Shown: one piece after another, positions 8,633 to 16,988 of the stretch
Numbering within the stretch: position 1 is the first letter of the stretch
How the letters are laid out: every line of letters begins with the position of its first letter
Assembly (NCBI GenBank): GCA_937941095.1
Contig: CALDYJ010000063.1
Coordinates: 1 to 44,070, forward strand
Direction of reading: 5' to 3'
DNA length: 44,070 nucleotides
From: an uncultured Saprospiraceae bacterium
GTDB lineage: Bacteria > Bacteroidota > Bacteroidia > Chitinophagales > Saprospiraceae
The notes under the pieces: generated by a model
Database searches by the model: none
What the model was told of the DNA's origin: nothing
What the model saw: the letters and a program-made list of their open reading frames with translations, nothing else
Program-made: the position numbers and the translations under genes

Positions 8633-9334
8633 ATGATGAAGAACAAAGTCGCATTAATAACAGGAGGCACTAAGGGGATCGGCCTAGGCATTGCTAAATC
8701 TTTTCTCGATGAAGGAATGAAAGTTGGAATAACTGGTCGAGATGAAGCCAAGACCAAAGCTGTTGCAAAATCTTTAGGAGAAAATTGTATTGGTATTCAA
8801 GCTGATGTCAGAGATGCTAAAGCCCAACAACATGCCGTGCAAGAATTAATAGCAAAATGGGGGCAACTCGATGTGATGATTGCAAATGCTGGTGTCGGGC
8901 ATTTTGCAGACATTGAAGAATTATCCATTGAGCAGTGGAATGAAGTAATAGATGTCAATTTAACTGGCGTTTTTTATAGTACAAAAGCCTCTTTACCTGC
9001 ACTCAAAAAATCGCATGGTTATTTAATCACCATTGCTAGCTTAGCTGGAACAAACTTTTTTGCTAAAGGTGCTGCTTATAATGCTAGCAAATTTGGATTA
9101 GTTGGTTTTAGTCAAGCAGTTATGCTAGACGTTAGAGATCATGGTGTAAAAGTAAGTACGATAATGCCAGGAAGCGTTTCCACTTATTTTAACAATAGAA
9201 CTCCAACAGATCAAGATGCTTGGAAAATCCAACCGGAAGACATTGGAAAACTTTGTGTAGACCTTCTGAAAATGAATCCTCGTACACTCCCGAGCAAAAT
9301 TGAAGTTAGACCTTCTAAGCCTCCAAAAAAATAA
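8633..9334 (+). CDS. Short-chain dehydrogenase/reductase (classical SDR)
   Basis: A 233-residue NAD(P)-dependent oxidoreductase of the classical SDR type. Visible motifs are the Rossmann TGGTKGIG at residues 10-17, NAG at 85-87, catalytic Ser136 (in ITIASLAG) and the YNASK motif with Tyr149 and Lys153. An Arg after the second strand (TGRDE) suggests NADP preference. The substrate cannot be inferred; many such proteins are called 3-ketoacyl-ACP reductase-like or sepiapterin reductase-like. ATGATG offers two starts (8633 and 8636). It is monocistronic, with its own promoter box upstream and a strong terminator downstream. Confidence 0.9.
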   Translation: MMKNKVALITGGTKGIGLGIAKSFLDEGMKVGITGRDEAKTKAVAKSLGENCIGIQADVRDAKAQQHAVQELIAKWGQLDVMIANAGVGHFADIEELSIEQWNEVIDVNLTGVFYSTKASLPALKKSHGYLITIASLAGTNFFAKGAAYNASKFGLVGFSQAVMLDVRDHGVKVSTIMPGSVSTYFNNRTPTDQDAWKIQPEDIGKLCVDLLKMNPRTLPSKIEVRPSKPPKK

Positions 9335-9374
9335 CTATTTCCGTTTAAAATATAGACATAAAACAATCAAAATT

Positions 9375-9407
9375 AAAAGACCTTCTTGATCCTCAAGAAG
9401 GTCTTTT
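9375..9407 (+). terminator. Intrinsic terminator of the SDR gene
   Basis: 15-bp perfect arms (9375-9389 and 9393-9407) around a 3-nt loop TCC, with GACCTTCTTGA core pairing and a run of T at 9404-9409. It lies 40 bp after the SDR stop codon. Confidence 0.9.
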
Positions 9408-9484
9408 TTGGCTAGTTTTTTGAATAAAGTATTCCGCTTCCAATCCTCAATTTTAAATTCTAACTACTACCCTAAATCTACTTG

Positions 9485-11983
9485 ATGATGAAGAGCTTCA
9501 GGAAGCACCTGATTCTTTTGTTGTTTATAATGTCGTGTTACGCCAACATTTTTGGACAAACTATGCATTGTGAAGGAACTATAATTGATGCGAATACAAA
9601 AGAAGGCATACCTTTTTGTAGTGTATTTTTTAATGGCACTTCCACTGGAACTTTTTCAGATGAAGATGGAAAATTTACATTAACTGCTGATGCGAGTCAT
9701 GACAGTTTAAGCGTTAGTTCTATTGGATATCAAAAATACAGCCTTGGCCTTGAAAATAAAAAAAACTCAGCTTTAAGTATTGAATTAAAACCGGAAGCAC
9801 ATGTTTTGGGGATAGCCATTGTCTTAGCCGGTGAAAACCCTGCACACAGAATAGTTAAAGAAGTAATTAAAAACAAAAAGGTAAATCAGGTAAAGCCGCT
9901 CAACAATAACCATTGGAAAGAATATGCTAAAATCGAAGTAGATTTAGAAGGAATCAAACAACCTTCAAAAAAGAAAGGCCTGTTAAAATCTTTTGATTAC
10001 GCATTTGAACATATAGATACAAGTTCTGAAGACAGTCCATTCTTACCAATTTATTTTAATGAAACCATCGCAGATGTTTATTTTGACGAAGAGAACAAAT
10101 TGCAGAAAACATTCACGGCAAGTAAAGCTTCAGGATTAAAAAACGAATCTGTTATTTTATTTGTCAATGATTTTCAAGAAGATTACAACGTTTACGACAA
10201 TTGGATTGAAATATTTGACAAGCCTTTTGCTGGCCCTTTTGCCAAAGGTGGATTTCATAACTACGAATACTATTTACTTGATAGTATCCTAGAAAATAGT
10301 CAAAAATACTACGAGATAAAATTCAAACCAAAAAGGAAAAGTGAAAACACTTTTAAAGGACTCTGCTGGATCGATGCTAAAACATTTGCCATCCAAAACA
10401 TTGAGATGAAAATGTCTGATGAGGTTAACATCAATTTTGTAAAGAGCGTTGAAATAAAACAAAGCTATCAACGCTATAATGACATTTGGATACCAAGTAA
10501 TCAGTATACTAGAATACAATTAAAACCCATGAAGAAAATTCCTGGTATGATAGGAAGAAAAACTTCAGTCCAATACGATGTAAAACAAAATACTCCTCAA
10601 CAACTTCACGCCCTAAAAGAAGCTGATCCGAAAGCACTTTCTAAGGATGAAGAATTTTGGAACAAGGAAAGACCAGAAGCCCTAAGCATTGCAGAAAAAG
10701 GCATTTACACTATGGTCGACAGCATTCAGAACATTCCTATGTACAAAACAATTAGTGAACTATTCAAAGTAGCTTTTGTAGGAAAAAAAGAAATTGGCCT
10801 TATAGAAATTGGTCCCTACTTTTCTTTAACCTCCAATAACATTCTCGAAGGCCAGCGTTTTAAACTTGGTGCATGGACGAGCAATAAGTTTTCTAAAAAA
10901 ATAAAATTCGGTGGATACCTTGCTTATGGATTAAGGGATGAAAAATTTAAGTATGGAGGTGACCTAAAATGGATCATAAAAAAAGAACCTCGAAGGGTAT
11001 TAGGCATTAACTATAAAAATGACAATAGTCTTAATACAGACAATGATTTTGAAGTTGGCGAAGGAAACATGTTTGCCTCTTTTTTGAGAAGAGACATCCC
11101 ACAGAAGCTCATTCTTGATAAGAAGGTTCAATTTTTCTTAGAGCAATATTGGAATGGAGGAGTTTTTACAAGGCTAAAGTTCAAGCATCATGATATGGAT
11201 CCAGTTGCTAATCTAATGGAGAATGGTGCAGGTTTTAATTTTGCATATCAGGAATCAGGTGATTTTGATGCGGTTATAGATACAAGTATAGTCACTGCAG
11301 AGCTGTCTTTAGATTTTAGCTATGCCTTTAAAGAAAAATTCCTTGACACTGGTTTTAATCGCACAAGTCTTGGTTCAAAATATCCAATCATTGGTTTTAA
11401 TTATACACTTGGAAAGAAAGGAATTGCTGGATCCTCCTACGATTACCATAAACTGTCTCTAAAAGTACATCAGCAATTAAAAGTCAATCCATTCGGTCAG
11501 TTAAATTATGCATTCGAAGCCGGTAAGGTAATAGGTAATGTTCCTTTCTTGCTCAGCAATGTCCACAGAGGCAATGAGACTTATTTTTTAATGGGTTCGG
11601 CTTTCAATACGATGAACAAATATGAGTTTGTTAGTGATGAGTTTGTATCTCTAAAATTAGAGCATCATTTTGATGGCTTTATTTTTAACAAGATCCCTTT
11701 GATAAGAAAACTAAACTGGAGGACTGTAGCTAGTTTTAAAGCTTTGAAAGGTAGAATGACAGAAGAAAATCTAAAAGCAAATCATTTAAACGCCTTTGAT
11801 TCAAACAATACTAAATTTATTGGAATAAGGAGTCCAGCGTCTGTTCCATTTATGGAGACATCTATTGGGATAGAAAACATATTTAAAGTGCTAAGGGTAG
11901 ATGCCTTATGGAGGTTAAATTACCTCGATAATCCAGAGGCAATGCCATTCCTTGTAAAGCTTGGAATGGACTTAAGATTTTAG
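9485..11983 (+). CDS. DUF5686 outer-membrane protein with carboxypeptidase-regulatory-like domain
   Basis: About 832 residues. A signal peptide (about 1-25, ending NIFGQ) is followed by a CarboxypepD_reg-like beta-sandwich at about 28-105 (CEGTIIDANTKEGIPFCSVFFNG...SIGYQKY). The long remainder begins AHRIVKEVIKNKKVNQV and matches the DUF5686 family, a Bacteroidota outer-membrane barrel family of unknown role. The C-terminal half is rich in amphipathic strands and ends ...LVKLGMDLRF with a terminal Phe, as expected for a BAM-inserted barrel. The frame can be extended to a TTG at 9482, but the adjacent ATGs (9485, 9488) are better starts. It converges on the ECF sigma-factor genes with only 19 bp between stops and no visible terminator. 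Confidence 0.85.
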   Translation: MMKSFRKHLILLLFIMSCYANIFGQTMHCEGTIIDANTKEGIPFCSVFFNGTSTGTFSDEDGKFTLTADASHDSLSVSSIGYQKYSLGLENKKNSALSIELKPEAHVLGIAIVLAGENPAHRIVKEVIKNKKVNQVKPLNNNHWKEYAKIEVDLEGIKQPSKKKGLLKSFDYAFEHIDTSSEDSPFLPIYFNETIADVYFDEENKLQKTFTASKASGLKNESVILFVNDFQEDYNVYDNWIEIFDKPFAGPFAKGGFHNYEYYLLDSILENSQKYYEIKFKPKRKSENTFKGLCWIDAKTFAIQNIEMKMSDEVNINFVKSVEIKQSYQRYNDIWIPSNQYTRIQLKPMKKIPGMIGRKTSVQYDVKQNTPQQLHALKEADPKALSKDEEFWNKERPEALSIAEKGIYTMVDSIQNIPMYKTISELFKVAFVGKKEIGLIEIGPYFSLTSNNILEGQRFKLGAWTSNKFSKKIKFGGYLAYGLRDEKFKYGGDLKWIIKKEPRRVLGINYKNDNSLNTDNDFEVGEGNMFASFLRRDIPQKLILDKKVQFFLEQYWNGGVFTRLKFKHHDMDPVANLMENGAGFNFAYQESGDFDAVIDTSIVTAELSLDFSYAFKEKFLDTGFNRTSLGSKYPIIGFNYTLGKKGIAGSSYDYHKLSLKVHQQLKVNPFGQLNYAFEAGKVIGNVPFLLSNVHRGNETYFLMGSAFNTMNKYEFVSDEFVSLKLEHHFDGFIFNKIPLIRKLNWRTVASFKALKGRMTEENLKANHLNAFDSNNTKFIGIRSPASVPFMETSIGIENIFKVLRVDALWRLNYLDNPEAMPFLVKLGMDLRF

Positions 11984-12002
11984 AAATATTTAATTTTAGT
12001 TC

Positions 12003-12242
12003 CTAACTAGTAGTATCAATTTTTCTCATTATTCCTTCGATGAGGTCTGGAGAAAATTTACGTCTCGGTACATTATCTTTGATAAAGTTTCTAAACGTTT
12101 GCTCTTTATTAACCATGTCTTTCAACATAGGGTCTTTTCTCATTTCAATTAAAAACTTCTGTTCTTCATCCATACTTAAAGACTTGTCAAGGTATTGATT
12201 TACTTGATTTAAAAAGTCTCTTTGAATAGGTCGATCTCCCAT
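12003..12242 (-). CDS. Small acidic/basic protein downstream of ECF sigma factor (possible anti-sigma or partner)
   Basis: A 79-residue soluble protein with no membrane helix and no zinc-binding HxxxCxxC motif. It is mostly helical in appearance (FLNQVNQYLDKSLSMDEEQKFLIEMRKDPML), followed by a PRRKFSPDLIEGIMRKI segment. Its position 30 bp after an ECF sigma factor on the same strand suggests a regulatory partner. The 'yldksLsmdEeqkFl.eMrkdP' pattern resembles the N-terminal part of anti-sigma proteins. It lacks the transmembrane sensor of classical anti-sigma factors, so it may be a truncated, cytosolic type. The function is inferred only. Confidence 0.65.
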   Translation of the reverse strand: MGDRPIQRDFLNQVNQYLDKSLSMDEEQKFLIEMRKDPMLKDMVNKEQTFRNFIKDNVPRRKFSPDLIEGIMRKIDTTS

Positions 12243-12272
12243 TATAAATTAATTTAATTACGTTTAAAAAAA

Positions 12273-12848
12273 CTAAGAGTTTGTACGGTTATCTTTATAT
12301 CCTAAATTCTCTGCGTATTCTTTCAGCTTCTGTTTTAGTTGATTCCTAGCTCTGTGTAATCTTGAGCGGACTGTTCCAACTGGGACTTTAGTAATCTTTG
12401 CAATTTCTTCGTAAGTAAATCCTTCTACATCACAAAGTAAAATAGCTGTTCGATTATCAATTGCTAAAGAATTGATGGCTTCAGTTATTTCATCGCCCAT
12501 TAAGTTTTCAAGCATCTCTTCTCTGAGATCAACATAAGAGCTTAACGGTCCATTATTTTCTTCATCTGTGTTAATAATGGCCTCATCGATATCAATAACA
12601 GTCGGCTGTTTCGCTTTTTTCCTATAATCATTGATAAAAGCGTTCCTCATTATCGTAAACAACCATGCTTTCGCATTGGTTCCCAATTGATATTTTTCTA
12701 TGTTTCTCCATGCCTTTTCTAAGGTGATTTGCACCAAATCTTCTGCTGAAGAATCGTATAAAGTCAAGTGATAACCGAATGTTAATAGGGCATCAGCATA
12801 AGGTAATATCTCTTCTTTAAATATTTTTTCTTTTTCGTTTCTATTCAT
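12273..12848 (-). CDS. RNA polymerase sigma factor, ECF (sigma-70 family)
   Basis: A 191-residue ECF sigma factor. Region 2 (about 15-85) includes 'SAEDLVQITLEKAWRNIEKY' and the DNA-melting segment 'AKAWLFTIMRNAFINDYRKK'. An acidic linker follows at about 85-120. Region 4 (about 120-180) carries the helix-turn-helix 'FTYEEIAKITKVPVGTVRSRLHRARNQLKQKL'. This is a group widespread in Bacteroidota and often named RpoE- or SigW-like. It probably directs transcription of an envelope-stress or housekeeping-accessory regulon. It is the first gene of a two-gene unit with the 79-residue protein. Confidence 0.93.
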   Translation of the reverse strand: MNRNEKEKIFKEEILPYADALLTFGYHLTLYDSSAEDLVQITLEKAWRNIEKYQLGTNAKAWLFTIMRNAFINDYRKKAKQPTVIDIDEAIINTDEENNGPLSSYVDLREEMLENLMGDEITEAINSLAIDNRTAILLCDVEGFTYEEIAKITKVPVGTVRSRLHRARNQLKQKLKEYAENLGYKDNRTNS

Positions 12849-12897
12849 CTTAATGTGAATGGGGGCTAAATTTATGAATTTGAGCTAATAGAAAGAC

Positions 12898-13485
12898 TTA
12901 TTTAAGACAAATTATCTTTTTTAAAGGCACTTTCTTCTCAAACCACTTGACAGGTGTTGGGTTTTTGTCACCAGTATAGGTATCACATATAAAAAACAAA
13001 TAATATAATTGTTGGCAATCTTTTACTTCAGTAAGTAATCTATTTAGTCTGTTTTTGCTTGCAGCTACATCTTTATGAATAGAATCGTGTCTCCAGGAAT
13101 AATAAGCTTCATCGTGTAATTTAGTGATCTTAATTACTTGCTCATCATCAGTCCATTGCTGGACAAATTCACCAGCTAATGCAGCATGGTGTTTTTTCCA
13201 ATTTCTTGGTTCGGATCCTTTCACTTCCTTATATTTAAAGGTATCGTGAACGAGAGCGATGAGTCTTAATTTTTCTCTTTCTGCAGGGTTAAGTGCACAT
13301 TTGTCGATGTTATTAAAAACTTCCTTAATGTGAAATATAACTTTACCCTCAGGATGGCCGAACCTTGGCTCGCCCCAATGGAGTCCTTCCACAAACTCAG
13401 GATTCTTTAGTAAAGCTTTTTCCGTTTTTGTTTCTGGTATTAAAATATCTTCTTCTCTAAAAAGACTAATACTGGATTCATTCAT
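12898..13485 (-). CDS. HD-domain protein (predicted phosphohydrolase)
   Basis: A 195-residue protein with the HD-superfamily metal-binding signature: His44 (FGHPEG) and His52, His80-Asp81 in LIALVHDTFKY, His99/100 (KKHHAALAGEF) and a later His124-Asp125 (KLHDEAYYSW). These positions fit a metal-dependent phosphohydrolase acting on nucleotides or phosphoesters; the substrate is unknown. No signal peptide or membrane segment is present. It lies 49 bp upstream of the sigma factor on the same strand and could be co-transcribed with it. Confidence 0.8.
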   Translation of the reverse strand: MNESSISLFREEDILIPETKTEKALLKNPEFVEGLHWGEPRFGHPEGKVIFHIKEVFNNIDKCALNPAEREKLRLIALVHDTFKYKEVKGSEPRNWKKHHAALAGEFVQQWTDDEQVIKITKLHDEAYYSWRHDSIHKDVAASKNRLNRLLTEVKDCQQLYYLFFICDTYTGDKNPTPVKWFEKKVPLKKIICLK

Positions 13486-13587
13486 GTTTCAAAATCTTCC
13501 TATTGCTAATATACGATAAAATCAAACGGTCGGTTAACATATTGTTAAACTAAAATTTTATATAAACTATAAAATGCAGCGCTACGT

Positions 13588-13595
13588 TATTTTTG
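13588..13595 (+). promoter_or_regulatory. -7 promoter box for the HtrA-type protease
   Basis: TATTTTTG is an exact TAnnTTTG match. It lies inside the longest possible open frame (from 13574) and about 60 bp upstream of the ATG at 13655. It therefore argues for the downstream start, with a leader of roughly 50 nt. Confidence 0.5.
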
Positions 13596-13654
13596 TGACT
13601 ATTCTAAAGTCTGTTCACTTGCATTCTACGTATGCTTATATAAACGATTATATT

Positions 13655-14803
13655 ATGAAAAAAATGATGCCATATTTGACTTCTGGTATATTAGGCGGCT
13701 TAATTGTTTTATTAGGCCTTTATTTTATGCCTTCCCGATCAAATAATTTTGCTGAGGCTAAAGCAATTTCTGCAAATTTTGGTCAATCTGTGATGAAAAA
13801 CGGAGCAGTCCCATTTGACTTTGTTGAAGCGTCGAAAAAAACGACAAATTCAGTGGTGCACATTAAAGCTAGCCAAGAAGACGGCAGCAATCCTCAAAAG
13901 CAATCCTCTTCAAGTCCTTTTGATTTTTTCTTTGGAGACGATTTTGGTTCTCCTTTTGACTTTGGTCCAAAAGAAGGAACTGGTTCTGGAGTTATTATTT
14001 CTGAAGATGGATACATTGTTACAAACAATCATGTGGTTGAGTTTGCCAAATATCTAGAAGTAACTTTATTTGATGATCGCGTATTTTTAGGTGAGGTCGT
14101 AGGCACTTATCCAAAAGCAGATTTAGCTGTTATTAAAATTGACTCAGAAAAACTACCGGTACTAAAGTGGGCAGATTCGGATGTAGCAGAAGTTGGAGAA
14201 TGGGTATTAGCAGTAGGAAATCCATTGGAATTAAACTCTACGGTAACCGCAGGAATCATAAGCGCTAAAGGTAGAAACATAGATGTACTAAAAAGTCAAG
14301 GTAGAGATGCCATCGAATCATTCATTCAAACTGATGCTGTAGTAAATCCAGGAAACAGCGGTGGCGCATTGGTCAACAAAGACGGACAGCTCTTAGGCAT
14401 CAATACAGCGATAAAAACTCAAACAGGATATTATGCTGGCTATTCCTTTGCTATCCCTTCAAACATCGTTAAAACGATAACAAATGACATTATTGAGTAT
14501 GGTTCTTATCAAAGAGCTTATTTAGGGGTTTCTATAATGGATCTTGATTCAGAACTCGCTGAGCAAGTAGGCTACAGTGACTTAAATGGCGTCTATATCG
14601 ATCAAGTATCCGACGGTGGATCTGCGCAATATGCTGGAATTCTGCCTCAAGATATCATCATTAAAATAGACGATAATAACATCAACTCTGTTCCAGAAAT
14701 TCAAGAATCAATTTCAAAATTAAAAGTTGGAGATATTATTAAAATTACCATTTTTAGAAATGGTGATTTCATTGATGTTCCAGTCAGATTGAGAGCCAGT
14801 TGA
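13655..14803 (+). CDS. HtrA/Deg-family serine protease, DegS-like (one membrane anchor, one PDZ)
   Basis: 382 residues from the ATG at 13655. This start places a hydrophobic segment (about 6-24) directly at the N-terminus as an anchor or signal. The upstream ATG at 13574 would add 27 unlikely residues and overlap the promoter box. The trypsin-like domain has the complete triad: His126 (TNNHVV), Asp156 (KADLAVI) and Ser235 (GNSGGAL). A Phe/Asp/Ser-rich insertion (about 80-105) precedes it. Only one PDZ domain is present (about 285-380, from YLGVSIMDLD), as in DegS and unlike two-PDZ DegP. It likely works in periplasmic protein quality control or regulated proteolysis. Its divergent position from the ECF sigma/HD unit is suggestive, but no functional link is shown. 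Confidence 0.9.
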   Translation: MKKMMPYLTSGILGGLIVLLGLYFMPSRSNNFAEAKAISANFGQSVMKNGAVPFDFVEASKKTTNSVVHIKASQEDGSNPQKQSSSSPFDFFFGDDFGSPFDFGPKEGTGSGVIISEDGYIVTNNHVVEFAKYLEVTLFDDRVFLGEVVGTYPKADLAVIKIDSEKLPVLKWADSDVAEVGEWVLAVGNPLELNSTVTAGIISAKGRNIDVLKSQGRDAIESFIQTDAVVNPGNSGGALVNKDGQLLGINTAIKTQTGYYAGYSFAIPSNIVKTITNDIIEYGSYQRAYLGVSIMDLDSELAEQVGYSDLNGVYIDQVSDGGSAQYAGILPQDIIIKIDDNNINSVPEIQESISKLKVGDIIKITIFRNGDFIDVPVRLRAS

Positions 14804-15036
14804 TTTCAATTGGCATAGTTTTTAATATATGTATAGTGTGCAATACAAAAAGAAACTATTTAGGAGTTTCTTAACGTTTTGCCAAAAACAATAATTAAAA
14901 GATTCGGTTTTTAATCATAAAGAAACTTGTTTAAAGTTGGTTTTTCGTTTTGTTTTGATGCGTCTGTCCTTTTTAAGGGCAGGCGTTTTTTTATTTAGCA
15001 AAAATATAATTGTACATTTAGTACATAAAGCTAATC
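14804..15036. other. Intergenic region with two hairpins
   Basis: The 233 bp between the protease and comF contain no open frame of note. An 8-bp perfect stem (14850-14857 with 14865-14872, AAGAAACT/AGTTTCTT) lies about 45 bp after the protease stop. A strong terminator is at 14961-14992. The stretch between them is AT-rich with short repeats of AAAGAAACT-like sequence. Confidence 0.6.
14961..14992 (+). terminator. Intrinsic terminator upstream of comF
   Basis: A 9-bp stem (14961-14969 with 14977-14985, including G-T wobbles) around a TTTTTAA loop is followed by seven T at 986-992 of this kilobase. It ends plus-strand transcription coming from the protease, about 160 bp past its stop codon. 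Confidence 0.82.
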
Positions 15037-15741
15037 ATGAAACTAAAACCTAAATCACTATGGAGGGATTTCTTCTCTCTTTTGTATCCACAAGTCTGTC
15101 CTGCATGTAAAGAAAGGCCCCCCATAAGAGGAGATATTTTTTGCATCCATTGCTATTACAAACTCCCTTATACAGATTATCACTTATCAAATGACAACAT
15201 GATGCTTGATCGATTTTGGGGAAGATTAGAGCTTGAAATGGCCACTGCAATTTTTCTATTTGCGAAAGGAAGTAGAACACAAAACGTTATTCATGCTTTA
15301 AAATATAAGCAGAAAAAAGAAATAGGAATTCGTTTAGGTGAAGATTATGGAATAAAATTAAAAGAAAACCCCATCTTAAAAACCGTAAATTTAATCCTAC
15401 CAGTCCCACTTCATCTAAAAAAACTAAAGAAAAGAGGTTACAATCAAAGTGATCTTTTTGCTAAAGGCTTATCACTCGGGATGAACATTCCATGGAGCAA
15501 AAATCACATCAAATGCATAAAAGAATCATCGACTCAAACTAGAAAGTCCAGATTAGAAAGGCTTGAAAATGCGGCTAATTCATTTACCATTGATAATCCT
15601 AATGATTTAAGAGGCAAACACTTGCTGATCGTAGATGATGTCATTACTTCCGGGGCAACACTTGAAGCTTGTGGTTTAAAAGTATTGGAAATAGAAAATA
15701 CAAAAATAAGTTTTGCTACAATTGCCATTGCTAATCATTGA
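15037..15741 (+). CDS. comF: ComF family protein (phosphoribosyltransferase-like)
   Basis: A 234-residue protein. Four cysteines (21, 24, 36, 39; CPAC...CIHC) form the N-terminal zinc finger typical of ComF/GntX. The C-terminal type I phosphoribosyltransferase fold is shown by 'LILPVPLHLKKLKKRGYNQSDLFAKGL' and the PRPP-binding loop 'LLIVDDVITSGAT'. ComF is linked to single-stranded DNA handling in natural transformation and to replication restart in some bacteria. The length and both motifs match the family. The ATG at 15037 is the only reasonable start. Confidence 0.92.
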   Translation: MKLKPKSLWRDFFSLLYPQVCPACKERPPIRGDIFCIHCYYKLPYTDYHLSNDNMMLDRFWGRLELEMATAIFLFAKGSRTQNVIHALKYKQKKEIGIRLGEDYGIKLKENPILKTVNLILPVPLHLKKLKKRGYNQSDLFAKGLSLGMNIPWSKNHIKCIKESSTQTRKSRLERLENAANSFTIDNPNDLRGKHLLIVDDVITSGATLEACGLKVLEIENTKISFATIAIANH

Positions 15742-15838
15742 CGACATTCTTGCCATATTAGGTTTAAAGCACATGGCTTAATTGTTGATTTATATGCTTT
15801 AGCTCCCCTTCACTCTTTTCGAGAAATTGTACAAGCTT

Positions 15839-16972
15839 ATGAAAATTTTAATTGCTGATGACCAACCTTTAGTGTTGAAAAAAATCACCCACGAACTTGC
15901 ATCCACAGGCTTTTTAATTTTAAATGCTGAAGATGGAGAAAAAGCCATCCAACTATATAATCAACATCAACCAGATTTAGTCATGGTAGATCTTGAGATG
16001 CCAGTAAGAAGTGGTTATGAAGTAATTTCTCACATCAGAGAAGAAAGAGATGACGACATACCAATCATTGTTATGTCGGGCAATAAAGAAGAAGACGCCG
16101 TTTTGAATGCCTTTGAACTTGGGGCAAATGATTACGTTAGAAAACCTGTTGGGATTAGAGAAGTTTGTGCTAGAGTGAAAAGACTAATAGCTAATAAAGC
16201 AGATTCAAAAATGCTTACTGGTCAATCAAATGCTAAAATTCAAGCAAATTATTGTGGTATTGTTATTCCTTGTTATAATGAAGAAGAAAGATTAAAGACA
16301 AAAGAAATAAATCAATTTGTAAAAAACTCAACGGGTTATCATTTATGCTTTGTCAATGACGGTTCTAAAGACAATACACTTGCTGTTTTAAAAGACCTTC
16401 AAGAAGGAAGAGAGAATTACATAAGTGTCTTAGATATGCCTCAAAATGGTGGCAAGGCAGAAGCTGTTAGACAAGGAATATTGCATTTGTGCACAAACGA
16501 AAAGTTGGATTATGTTGGCTACTTGGATGCTGATCTTTCGACAAACTTTGAAGACTTCGATGACCTAGCTACAACAATGTTTAAATCAAATTACAAGATT
16601 GTTAGTGGTTCGCGAATAAATAGAATGGGGGCCAACATTGCCAAAGAAAATTCTAGAGCCATTATCAGTAAAACAATAAATGCCATTATTCAAAAAATCC
16701 TTGGAATGGAATTCCAGGATACCCAATGCGGTGCAAAAATAATTAGAAAGGATGTAGCGAATGATCTATTCAAAACTCCTTTCAAAACTAGGTGGTTATT
16801 TGATGTTGAAATGTTTTTAAGACTTAAAGAAATAGTCGGTAAAGACAATGTCAATAAGATGATATGTGAGCAACCATTGAAAAGATGGGTTCATGAAGAC
16901 GGTTCAAAGTTGTCTATGAAAGATAGTTTCCAAATCCTATGGCAGTTATTTTCAATAGCCATAAGCCGATAA
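15839..16972 (+). CDS. Response regulator receiver domain fused to GT2 glycosyltransferase
   Basis: 377 residues from the ATG at 15839; a TTG four codons upstream is possible but less likely. Residues 1-118 are a complete receiver domain: acidic pair Asp7-Asp8, phosphoacceptor Asp51 (LVMVDLEMP), Ser80 (IVMSGN) and Lys102 (VRKPV). A short linker (120-137) leads to a GT-A family 2 domain similar to dolichyl-phosphate glucosyl/mannosyltransferases and GtrB. It has VIPCYNEEERL (142-152), FVNDGSKDNT, the metal-binding DAD at 230-232 (GYLDADLS), DTQCGAKII (294-302) and RWLFDVEMFLRL. There is no transmembrane helix. The architecture suggests sugar transfer to a lipid carrier controlled by phosphorylation. 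No cognate histidine kinase is adjacent. Confidence 0.88.
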   Translation: MKILIADDQPLVLKKITHELASTGFLILNAEDGEKAIQLYNQHQPDLVMVDLEMPVRSGYEVISHIREERDDDIPIIVMSGNKEEDAVLNAFELGANDYVRKPVGIREVCARVKRLIANKADSKMLTGQSNAKIQANYCGIVIPCYNEEERLKTKEINQFVKNSTGYHLCFVNDGSKDNTLAVLKDLQEGRENYISVLDMPQNGGKAEAVRQGILHLCTNEKLDYVGYLDADLSTNFEDFDDLATTMFKSNYKIVSGSRINRMGANIAKENSRAIISKTINAIIQKILGMEFQDTQCGAKIIRKDVANDLFKTPFKTRWLFDVEMFLRLKEIVGKDNVNKMICEQPLKRWVHEDGSKLSMKDSFQILWQLFSIAISR

Positions 16973-16988
16973 AATGTTGACTTAAAAT

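Noticed and set aside
13574..13654. 27-codon N-terminal extension of the HtrA-type protease
   Set aside because: It contains an exact -7 promoter box and displaces the membrane anchor from the N-terminus. The ATG at 13655 is the better start.
14850..14872. AAGAAACT/AGTTTCTT hairpin as a terminator of the protease gene
   Set aside because: The stem is AT-rich and only two T follow. The stronger hairpin at 14961-14992 is the likely terminator.
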